From contig JAOTOL010000997.1 of assembly GCA_034440575.1 (NCBI GenBank), positions 38,501 to 102,500 of the forward strand: a stretch of 64,000 nucleotides of DNA, in the 5' to 3' direction. The stretch is from Imbricaverruca yamaguchii (Eukaryota; Arthropoda; Thecostraca; Neoverrucidae). Every line of letters begins with the position of its first letter. Positions within the stretch are counted from its first letter, which is position 1. Both the position numbers and the translations under genes were made by a program. Below, in pieces: positions 35,593 to 46,100 of this stretch. The notes beneath the pieces are model-generated. The model was not told the origin of the DNA. It saw only the letters and a list, made by a program, of their open reading frames with translations, and did not search any database.

Positions 35593-35834
35593 GCAGGAGT
35601 ATCCCAGCAGATTACGTTTCCATAAAACACCTACTTTTGCATGACTTCCGCGTCACGTTCAGCATGTAAATAAAAAGGTGACGGCATTCGTAAGCAATGC
35701 ACCTTTCTTCACCGAAATACGAGGTACGATCGCTGTGATACTGGCGAAGTCCGCAGGCACCATTTTCAGGCTTCCGAGAGCATTCAGCTTAAGGAAATCT
35801 TAAGGAAGTGACCTCGGATATTTATTGCAATTAC

Positions 35835-35890
35835 ACGGGTATATTTGTAGCGGCTACTAATAACTTGTACCACAACAGCAACGGTGAAGT
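35835..35890 (+). repeat. Dispersed repeat R2, fragment
   Basis: GCAATTACACGGGTATATTTG, then GCTACTAATAACTTGTACC matches the palindrome arm at about 55,048-55,110. Confidence 0.6.
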
Positions 35891-36312
35891 CTTGTGATTG
35901 AGTGGACCCATGTTTTGCTCGGATTAAATATATTTAGCAGTTTTTGTCCGGTTAGAAAAGCGTTCCGCAAACGCTACAGGCGAATTTCCGTGTTCTCCGA
36001 ATCGAGCAGCGGTGTTTGGAATACGGCACGTGTATCTGTGCCTGCTAAAACAAGTGTGCTGAATTCCGAACATGGACTTAATTATCATTTCAAGCCCTCA
36101 AGGTTCTTCTTGGCAGGGGCGATCCAGTGATTATCGTGGGGGAAGGGATACATTTCCTCAAAGGGGTGTCTGACGCGAAAAATCGCAAAGGGAGATGGGA
36201 TGGGGCTGCAATTTGCTGCTTCCAGAAGGCTGAGCTCGGACTAAGATGGCGACCAGCCGGTGACGCCGAACGCCACTAGTAAAAAAACAAGTCACGGCCT
36301 GACAGTGACAAA

Positions 36313-36780
36313 TTATTCGTGAAATAGAGTGGAATATACCACATTCTGAACACTCATTTGACATCCTTCTCCAAGAAATATATACATCCTGCTCCTTGAT
36401 GAGTTCTTATGAAGTCCTCATGTCTCGTCTTCTAACAGTATCTCGTTTATAAGTATTACGTTAATGCTCTAGATAAGGAATGGTGATGTACGAACATTAC
36501 GCAATGTAATTTCAGGTAAAGGGATAAACGATAATGCGATATGTCATACAATACCAGCTTATAGCATAGGCATTATTCTCCCTATCCTGAGTATGGCTTC
36601 TCCTAAATTATGAATTTCAAAGCAAATCGCAAAGTTACAGTCACAAGTACCTACACCACTCGCTCAAATTTGAGTCTGAAAGACTTAAAAGCATTAAAAA
36701 AACACAAATTTCACGGCAAATTTATACATCCTACTGTGTTCGATTCGACATCTCACACCTAACGAAACACCATTATTTTA
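36313..36780. repeat. Dispersed repeat R1, copy 2
   Basis: Co-linear with 28,261-28,720: ATTCGTGAAATAGAGTGGAA, TCCTGCTCCTTGATGAG, CAGTATCTCGTTTATAAG and CACCTAACGAAACACCATTA. Confidence 0.75.
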
Positions 36781-37229
36781 GCCATGCAGGGATATGTAAT
36801 TCATCCACTGTCCTCAGCATCCTGCACGGCTCGAACGGTGGGGAAGAAATGGAGGAGGCCTTAGCCTAACACATGTCCGTGACAGTGGGCAAACAGTGCC
36901 AAAACAGTGTATGCCGAGTGAGAAGGAAGGAACAGAACACCTTCCAGCCTGTATCTCAGCTTCCATCTGGTGTAATGACCATTGAGAAGCAGGGGGGGGG
37001 GGGCAGAAAGCACGTCAGCGAGGTCGCGGCCGCCAGCCGTCCAAAAGGAGTAGTCGAGTAGTAACGGTGCCCCCACCGGCCCAGTTGGTCGAGCGTGAGA
37101 CGGCTGCTGAATGCTGGTGCAGCACCATTCCCGCACACTACCCGGCGCAAATCGGCATGCACAGCACTCAGAAAAGAAGTAAATTTGACTTGCGTCACGT
37201 GTTCAGCAAGCTGGCACCAAGAACACGAC

Positions 37230-37560
37230 ATCCAGCAAGCATGTCGATGTCGGCCCACCGTCCGCATGTGCCGGGACGGGTTCGGCATCTCGTAAGCGGC
37301 GTGCCGACATCCAGCAGCTCTCAGCCGACATTGACAATCTAACCTAGAATATAGAAATACATCGGGCCGAGTTCGGGAAATTAAAGCTGCCAGTCGACGT
37401 CGGGCCGTTGTCCGACATTCCATTACTCAGCCGACAGGAGCCACAGTCGTCCCAACAGCAGCCGGCCGACATATATCCGACGTAGGCCCCACGTCGGCTA
37501 CATGTCGGTTTGTTGTCGGCTGCATTTCGGCAGAGGCCGCTATCGGCATGTTTACTGGGA
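37230..37560. repeat. CCGACAT-rich degenerate repeat
   Basis: Multiple short copies of GTCGGC/CCGACAT with irregular spacing. No coding evidence. Confidence 0.5.
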
Positions 37561-37642
37561 AGAACCTCGGTTGAATGAGACACGTGCCCCATAACTGTTC
37601 ACATTTAGTGCCCATTTCCATATGTGAAGTATAGTATGTTTA

Positions 37643-37820
37643 CCTGTTCGGCGATGGCGATGACGAAGAAGCCGTCGTAGACATCGTGTGTGAGGCATGT
37701 ACCGGTGCTGGCCTGCTTAGTGTTAGTTACTAGCTCGTGTTGTTTTGTGTTTGTGCCAGTGGAAGGCTTGAGCAGAAATGTCGGAATGCTGCGCCCATCG
37801 GTCGCCGCAGACGGCGCCAC
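37643..37820 (-). other. Candidate exon upstream of ARB2A
   Basis: On the minus strand an open frame ends at a good donor, GCGAACAG/GTAAACATAC (exon end about 37,643). The frame includes GTCLTHDVYDGFFVIAIAEQ. I do not recognise the protein. It could be the non-coding first exon demanded by the acceptor in front of ARB2A exon 1, or part of another gene. Its frame does not continue into the ARB2A reading frame. Confidence 0.3.
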
Positions 37821-38639
37821 CTTCGCCGATCATCGCCGCGGTGTTCTCGCGTTGAAACAGACATTTGAGTCATCCCCAGTGTGCCAGAGGCTTTGTGGGA
37901 TATCACTCACAAATATACCATAGGTGGATACAGAGGATGGGGTACTGGAGGCATGTGCTCCCTCTCACGGAAAGGTGGCACCCATCTGGGGGAAATAGGC
38001 ACTTCCTTGAATGCTGGGTGCATCCCCCACATACACACCGACCATAATTTTCAGCAAAAGTGTCTCCTTTTAGAGTTAGAGAAAAAGGTGTCCTTTTAAG
38101 ATGAAAAGGCACTAGAACAACTCCCCTTCCCCCAAAAAACTCACCATATTCTTCAGCCAAGGACACTCCCAAATCAAATGGGTTGTCCCCCTCCCAAATC
38201 AGGGATGGATACATGGGTTTTCTCCAGACACCCACTCAAGAACATTTGCAGTGGTGTCCTATTGAGAAAATAGCACCACTCCAGATGAATGCCCTGCTAT
38301 TACTGAATATGCTTCTGTCAGCACTTGGGGATTTCCACTGGGGAAGGCTGTTCCAAGTATGGCTTGGGTGACAAGTACATATTAAGCAATCATCCTCATT
38401 ATTCAGTCAGATCAGGTGCATCTTCTTAAATAAAAACCTGAAAACATAATAAACACTTCTCAGTATTCTAGCACACTTTCTACATCCACCCAGCCCAGCC
38501 CAGATTGATCTATTCATAAGTAAATGTGTCAAGGATCATCATCTGACAATTCCCTAGAAGCATGAAAATAAACTTGTCATGAAATAAAGCATTTCTGTGG
38601 AAGGTATATTTGATTCATTAGTGTTTGGGAAACTAAACA

Positions 38640-38890
38640 ACTAGTGTTCATAATCCTGTACAACCACATTATCATGTCCAGAACATGGCATGCCACTATG
38701 AAATAAGTATGTTTTAAAGTTGCTCTTTGTGGGTGATTAGAGGACTTTCACAAGGAAATGCTTGAACATTGTCATTGCATGTTCCTTTTTGTATTTGGTA
38801 AATACTGCACAATTACTGGTTTGGCAATACAGAAGCAGCAGTACAGCTATTTGTTGCATGACATCCTAAATGTTCGGAAACCCTTCTCGT
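38640..38890 (+). repeat. Dispersed repeat R2, copy
   Basis: Homologous to 55,100-55,345: TAATCCTGTACAACCAC, GTATGTTTTAAAGTTGCTC, ATTACTGGTTTGGCAATAC and AGCAGCAGTA in the same order. Diverged, AT-rich and non-coding. Confidence 0.7.
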
Positions 38891-38895
38891 CCCTT

Positions 38896-38947
38896 CCCTG
38901 AGTAGGTGCCTATCTAGGCAGTTGCCTAGGTAGATACCTACTCAGGG
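38896..38947. repeat. Perfect-length 25-bp hairpin
   Basis: CCCTGAGTAGGTGCCTATCT continues to AGGCA, then GT, then the reverse complement with three mismatches, ending ACCTACTCAGGG. It sits at the downstream end of an R2 copy, so it may be that element's terminal structure. Confidence 0.75.
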
Positions 38948-38949
38948 AA

Positions 38950-39690
38950 CTACCTAGGCAACTCAGCGAACAATTAAGAATGACAGTACAGTGCAAAATA
39001 ACTTGTATGTATTGATTTAAAGGAACGCCAGAATACTTAATTGCTACAATACTACCTCATAATTGCACACTAAATCGAGCTACCTTGGACTAGAGGCACC
39101 TGGAAGTCGTTGTTGTCTCTAGTTATCTTGCCTGGAAGCACCCAATGCTTATGGAGGAAGCACCCAAGATTCAAAGCACCGTCCCGATCAAGGCCCTTTA
39201 CATAAGGTACAACCGTCCGGCAATTGGAACTTTTCATGACGTCACAAGTTTTCAACGGCCGATATCCTCATTGCTCGCAATGCTATATAGGGGTAGTTTG
39301 TAATGTAATATCTTTTTCAGGAATGAAGTCACAGCTATAAAATAAAAACCATGTGATAGAACACGTCTTTCTCTGCCGAAAATATAATTTCAGTTTCTGC
39401 CTGAAACTTACCAGAAACGCGATATAGGAGTTCAAACAGGTGGTCGCATCATGCAGGCTTCGTCTCCAGCTGGCACCGTCCCATAGCTTTTTTTTTTCAC
39501 CAACGAATTCTCATAAGGAAGGAATGTGCGGTGGAACTTACGCAAATTCTGAGAAGGATACAGGGGTTTTGTTTGATGCACTTTTGAGGGGACACTTTAC
39601 CCTTAAATCTCGACTTTTCCAGCCAATAATTTCAGGTCTTATCATGGGACCCCATTGAGTGTACCTTTCAATTCATTTGAGTTCTCCTAT
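38950..39690. other. Unannotated spacer
   Basis: Contains GTTGTCTCTAGTTATCTTG at about 39,110, a word also found at the centre of the large palindrome. Otherwise nothing supported. Confidence 0.4.
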
Positions 39691-39695
39691 TGCCT

Positions 39696-40172
39696 TCATG
39701 CAATGCGTTCCCCAATAATTGCCAGAAGCAGCTCCGCCATCAGCCGCCTCACGATGCCGGGCTGGTCATCCGCCGCGCGGCCCATCACCAGGTTGAATGT
39801 CAGCTCAAAGCCATGCACCACTGCCATCCAGCGTTCCGAGGGCACCAAGAGACCGCCACGGCTCACTACGCGAAGCCAGCTGTCGGGCACAGAACTGGGC
39901 TGCGCTATGCTGGTTGCCTGATCAAGTGTAGGGTCGATGGCCCGGCATTTGCATGCCACAAACCCTGCCACGAAAGCCAGCGCCTCCAGCTCGATCCCTA
40001 CCTCATCGCTGGGGTCCCGGGCCGCCATCACCTCGACCAAAGGCATTGCCGGGTGCTCGCCAGCGGAGTCCTCCAGGTTGAGGGGCGCCGGAGGCTGCAG
40101 GGTTGAGGCTTGGTAGGCCCGATTGAAGTCTGCTTCCTCCTCGGCGGCATCCAGTTGGTCAAGATCCTGAAT
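39696..40172 (-). CDS. P transposase exon 7 (C terminus)
   Basis: Acceptor CATCTGTTTCAG/ATTC, stop TGA at 39,696. It encodes ALAFVAGFVACKCRA and SWLRVVSRGGLLVPSERWM, the C-terminal block of P-element and THAP9 transposases. Confidence 0.9.
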   Translation of the reverse strand: MQDLDQLDAAEEEADFNRAYQASTLQPPAPLNLEDSAGEHPAMPLVEVMAARDPSDEVGIELEALAFVAGFVACKCRAIDPTLDQATSIAQPSSVPDSWLRVVSRGGLLVPSERWMAVVHGFELTFNLVMGRAADDQPGIVRRLMAELLLAIIGERIA

Positions 40173-43100
40173 CTGAAACAGATGAGCATTACCCTGAAGT
40201 ACACATCATGGTAGTCAAAACTGCTTTGTTTGCGTTCAGTTCAGTGAAAACGTACGCAACACCGTCAGCTTCACTGGTGGTTTCAAAGTAAAACATGGAA
40301 AGGCAGAATCCAGAATGCAAAGCTTCCCATGTTTTGCTTCAGCTACACTATGTGATATCTGCGTGGTCCTGTTACAAGTTCTCAGGTACAGTGAGACATT
40401 TTTCGCGAAATATGGTGGAATATAATTACATAATTACCTATGATGTAGCATATTATACACGAACAGTTGATAACACAGGCATTGTGATTGTTGTCCCTAT
40501 CGTGAATTCAGGTATTTATATATCGGGGATCTATCAGAACAAGTAAAAAGGTGCTTTATTGGCTCAGACTTGAGCTTAAAAGATTTGAAGATGTTTTAAA
40601 CAGCCTTGCATCTAACGCGAATGATGACATTGGGCTGCATCCGTTTCGACATGTCACAACTAACGAAAAACAAACATTATTTGAACACTGCTTAGCTATG
40701 ACCACATATTTACCTGGATGTCGAGGCCCTCGAAGGCATCGTTGGTGAGGCAGTCCAGCCGGCTCTCCGTGGACAAGAAGTCCGTGTCGGCCTCCAGCTG
40801 TACCGCACGGCCCCGGCTGTTGGCGGCCACCAGCGGGGACGGAGCCATCAGTAGGATGCGTAGCCGGGACCGCGCCTCCACAGCGTCCGGGGTGGTGTTC
40901 TGGCCGCACATGCCCCGGAGCTGGGAGAAGACATTTTCCAGGCAGTCCTGGTTCAGCCTGGAGGTCAGCAGGTACTGGTACCCGGGGACTGTGGCCAGCA
41001 GGTCCACGTGCAGGCCGCGAAGTGAGGCAATGCTCCGCAGTATGCCGTGCTGGAACGGGAGCAGCCCTGCCCGTCCACCGGGGTGTGAACTTCCGTGAAC
41101 TTCCGATGAGCAACTCCATGTCCCGGAGAGCTGCTTCCTGGACGGCCGTGGCCCCCGGGCTGATGCCGTAGCCGCAGCGCTCCAGTCGGGCGTTGAATGG
41201 CGCACGGCTGTTTGCGACATCAAACCACTTGTCGACGGTGAGCACGGCCGCCGACTGTGGTTGGCGGCGAGGCAGCAGCTGCCCCATCGCAGTCCCCACG
41301 CTGTTGGAGAAGGCCTGCGTGGCTAGATGCACCCTCTGGCCACTCTGACCAGCGGCCTGAAAATATAGGGCAGGTATGTCCAAAGTGCATTTTGGACGAT
41401 AGCCAACGGCTTCAATGCGAAGTTTTGTTTAATGCGAAGCAATTTCTCAGTCCACTTGTGATCCGTCTCGCAGTTGTAATATCTAAGTCCATCGAGCAAC
41501 GTTCACCTTAGCCATTGCCAGTGGAGTGGGTGTTGGTGGGAGTAGGGATGGGAGTGGGGATGCGGGTGGCGTTGGTGGGTGATGTGGGCGGGAGTGATGC
41601 ACCCCCTAGGCTTTTCCGCGTATTTTCCGGACTGTTCAACGGAACCCATCCTGACTTCCGGTACCTCACAGGATATTTTCATCTTTTTCAGAAATTCTGG
41701 TAAAATTGCTTAGATTATGCAAGGTTGTGGAACGATCACATCACAAAAGGGAGAACCTTGAATTTTGTTCAACAAAGCCATGTATCACGCAGCCTGGCAC
41801 AACATGGCGAGCCAAAATGATGTTGGATATGTGGTAATTGGGGATTGCACAAACAGGATGATGTAGGTTATTAACCTTTTCCATGTCATTTGAGGCTTTG
41901 AGGTCATTGTCCTGAGTTTGACCCCAGGATGACATTCGTCACTAAGTGTACAGTAACCCTAAAACTATTTCATGTTTTGAATTGGATTCCTCGTCCATTT
42001 TTACCACTTAGCGCCTAGAAATGATAATTTTATACTATATTATATTAGTTATAACTTTCATATATTCAGAAGATCTGACAGAAAAGCACTTGACGTCCAT
42101 ACAGGTCATGCGAGCAGTATGAGTTGCTCCGAATCCCCTTCTTACCTCCAGGTGGAACCGCGTGAGCTTGGGGAAAAGCCTCAGCTCGCCGTTGTCCAGC
42201 GCAAGCAGCTCCTCAAAGCACTGACGGCTGAGCAGGGCTGTACCGCCATCGGTCTTCGGCACCAGCAGGCCGCCGTTCTCCGCCATTGTGTGGGCTCTCA
42301 TCAGCTTGATGAGGTGGGGCGGGTCCGCAAAGACCCAGACTTTCCTAAGGGGATGGGAGAGGTTTCTAATTAACATGGGGTCGGGTGTGGTGGGGGTAAA
42401 CATTAACCCCACCCCTAGGCTTTCTAAAATAACGAAATGTACTTGAATTGAAATATTTTTACAGTATGCAAGCCAAAAAAGCTGCATGCTGGTAAATAAG
42501 CTGTTGTGTACGTGGAATCAACATATGATCATACCTGGGGTACAACAAACTTTTGGGTCGAGGAGCTGATATCAAGTTTATACATGCCACAATTTCGATT
42601 TTATGCAACAATGAAATGCTTGCCTATTTACGTTACATTCACTGTTGTTTGGGACTCTGGAAAGCTACAACACCATCAACATCACCAAACTAGTTTGACA
42701 TGGACGTACCGGATTGGGTCTGCTGGGTTGGATATCCAGGTTGAGGACGAAGTGACGCCGGCCTCCTTCCACATGGCCTCGTTCGAAGGGGCCATGTCGC
42801 TCACGGCGGCGACCACCTTCAGGCCCAGTGTCTCCAGTCTGGCGATGACGACGGAGAGCTTCTCGATGGTCATGGCAGCGTCCAGTTCATAGAACAGCGG
42901 CTGCTTCCAAGGTGCGCACAACCCACGAACCATGAGAACCTGCAGTAGGATTTCCGAATTCAGATACCGCTGACGCCTTAGAGATTCTGAACATTGAACA
43001 AACACACAACTGACATGCACGAATTCCCCATTACCGAGCAAAATATAAAAAGACAATCATGACATGCAATTGTAATCACCCAAACAGAGCAGTGGGAAGA

Positions 43101-46100
43101 CATCTACCCTCCACATTGAGAAGTGTAATTGGATTCCCAGTCAACCGTTACTTTTTATTTCGGTCACAGCTGCCAATTAACCGAAATTTGTCAAAACTGG
43201 TGGAGAAGTCGGTACGGCCGGCATAATGTTAAGGACGTAAAACATTACGGTATTAACATTATGTTAAGGACAACATACAATGCAATGGATAAACCTGGTC
43301 AAAGTACAAAAAGAAGTGAACACAATTTATTTATGTGATTGGGTAAGCACGTTAAAGTTGCTATGCATTAATGCATTGCTTAATGCCAATCACCGGCCAA
43401 AAGTTGGGAAATAGGTTAATTGAGGGTGAAAATTATCTAACAAACAATGAGAACGTCGTAAACATGCAACAGTCCCTGGCTCATCGTCAGAAAGTACACA
43501 TTTCATACCTGGAGCTTAGATGCCGCCAGCACCTGGTCCGCTGCAGCGTCATAACAGCGTCTACTGTCCAGGCTCATCTCGTCGAATGAGATGACGCACA
43601 GACGTTGGATGGGCTCCATGGTCTGGACGGCCGCCTCCAGAACCGCGGCGGCAGCCTCCATCACGCCCGGTGTGACCGTGAAGGAGCGTATCCATCGTGA
43701 CAGCGTCGTCATGGACGGCAGGGGGAGATTTAGCACGTTGCTGACATAAGCGAAGGCCTTCTTCGAGATGCAGCGCAGGCCCAGCGCTCTAGCGACGGCC
43801 TTGGCCCCCCAACAGGTTCGGCGCCCAGTGGCCGCTTGGCGCACCTGCTCTGCCGACAGCACGCCCGCTTCCAGCAGCTGGTCCAGGGTCGCGGCCTTCT
43901 TCGCCAGGATGCTGTTGCGGCGGAGCAGATCAGACTTCTGGCGCCGCCACGCCAGACGTCTCTGACGACAGATACGCTGCATCCGATCCACCTTTCTCTG
44001 CAGCAGGCAGATTTCCACTAGAGGCGTCAAAATCCGCACTTCTGCCATAGGCTGAAGCAGCGTTGGGACGTCGTCTACTTCAAACAGATCACTGCAATCG
44101 GAAAACAAGGCCGACGCGTAATATATCACTTTTTGCCTTTTGGAGGCGAAGGTGAGTGAAATGTTAAAAGCAATCTTAGTGATTCATTAAAATGAAGAAC
44201 ATTTTGTTGGTAATGAACATACTGTAGCACAGTAAGTATAATCACAGTACAAAGAACAATAAGAATATATTTTGATCAGACATACTTTTTCCATTATTTC
44301 CATAAATAGGTACACACCAGGATCAACAAGACATGTTGTGAAGTCATACTTTAGTGTGCATCTGCATCAATCATATTTCATAACTGGTTGCAAGACAGAT
44401 TGAAGATTGGGGTGTGCTTACTTTTGTCTTGTGGTACTACCAAAAATGGAATTTGCACCATAATAACTTACCACATCGGGGAATCAGTATCTGCATCAGC
44501 AGCAGGCTCAGCTTCAGACATCTGTAGATTTGGACTTGACCTATCACCAAGCACACTGTCAACAGTCTGCTTCTGCTCCCTATGAGTATGGCGCTGACAC
44601 CTCTCCAAAGCAGCTGTTCTCTCCTCCCTGTTGCAAAGATGAAGGAAGAGTTACATATAGATCCAATAAGCTATGTTTATGCTATGCTATTGGCAGTAGT
44701 GTCAGTGCATTGACAGCATGTTAAACTCTTGGCCAAAATTCTGCCATTGAACTAGAGCTCATTGCCTGTGCCTGTGGAACTCATTGTGGTGAGACAAGGG
44801 TTTATGCACCAATCCCTGATGAGCAATAGGACCCTGGTTCATGAAGCCACCCCAGCAAGAATGTAGACTATTTTTTAAATCAGACAAGCAATGGGGATAA
44901 ACATCGAAATATACATCATTTTTCTACATTAAAATATTCCAACAAGCATTACACATATTATGCCATCATAAAGCTGAAGATGTCAAACTAGCTGATGTAA
45001 TTTTAAATTTGTAATATTTTAAAGAAGAAAATTATTCTTAAAATTTTACCTCGGGTGAGTTGATTGTTTTTTTTTATAAGTGTTTTTCCAAGCAAGGCTA
45101 AGTTACATTTCTTTAACACATTGTTTGTGTTGCAATACAACCAAACTCAAAGCATGTTTTTGGTGGTTCACATTCTACAGACTGGCAGACTCCCATCATT
45201 ACTTTGAGCCATCACCAGCATAAACTCAATACAACTGACCTAACTTGCTGGTAATCAACCAACTTGATGTTTTTAAATCCAAGTTCTTGCATGGGTTGCT
45301 TCAGTCTGCATACTGCAGTCTGAACCTCAGTCTGCATACTAAGGCAGGCATGAACAAAAAATACATGCAGTTAATTGCAGGTAGAAATGTTGTATAAATC
45401 AATAAAGATAAATATTTATTATCTATTTATCAATATTTATTTACAATAAATATTCAATTAGAATTACCCACTTGAAACATTGAGCATTTATACAAATAGC
45501 CTCAAGCCGGTTGCCAAAGCAAGTAACATAACTTTAATTAAGTGCTTAAAATGAACAGATGACTCATAAAGACATAAAGACATAAAAGATCAGTGCAACT
45601 CTGAGCCACAAGGGCCCTTCTTGGTTGCACTCTGTACACTGAACCAGTTGCCCACCAAATCTGCCAATCAGCCCTCCCTGTAATACTGAAAAGCAAGCCC
45701 TCTATTCTTATAATGATTGTCTATGCTGTTTTTAAAGATGTTCAATGTTCTGCGACTGACGATGTTTTCTGGCAGCTGGTTCCAGTGTTCCACTACCCTG
45801 TTGGTGAAGAAAGTTTGCCTTAACCTTGTTCTGCTGTGGTTAATTTTAATTTTGAATTTATGACCTCTAATTGCATCATTTCTGTTAAATTCAAACATTT
45901 CCCCAAGGTATGCCCTCTCCAGACCATTGACAAATTTAAAGACCTCGATGAGATCTCCTCTCAGCCTTCTATATCTAAGTGAAAACATATTCAATTTCTT
46001 CAATCTTTCCTCATATGCCAGGTTGCTTATGCCATTAACCATTTTTGTAGCCCTCTTTTGTACTCTCTCTAAAAGCCAACAATCTTTTTCATAGCTAGGA

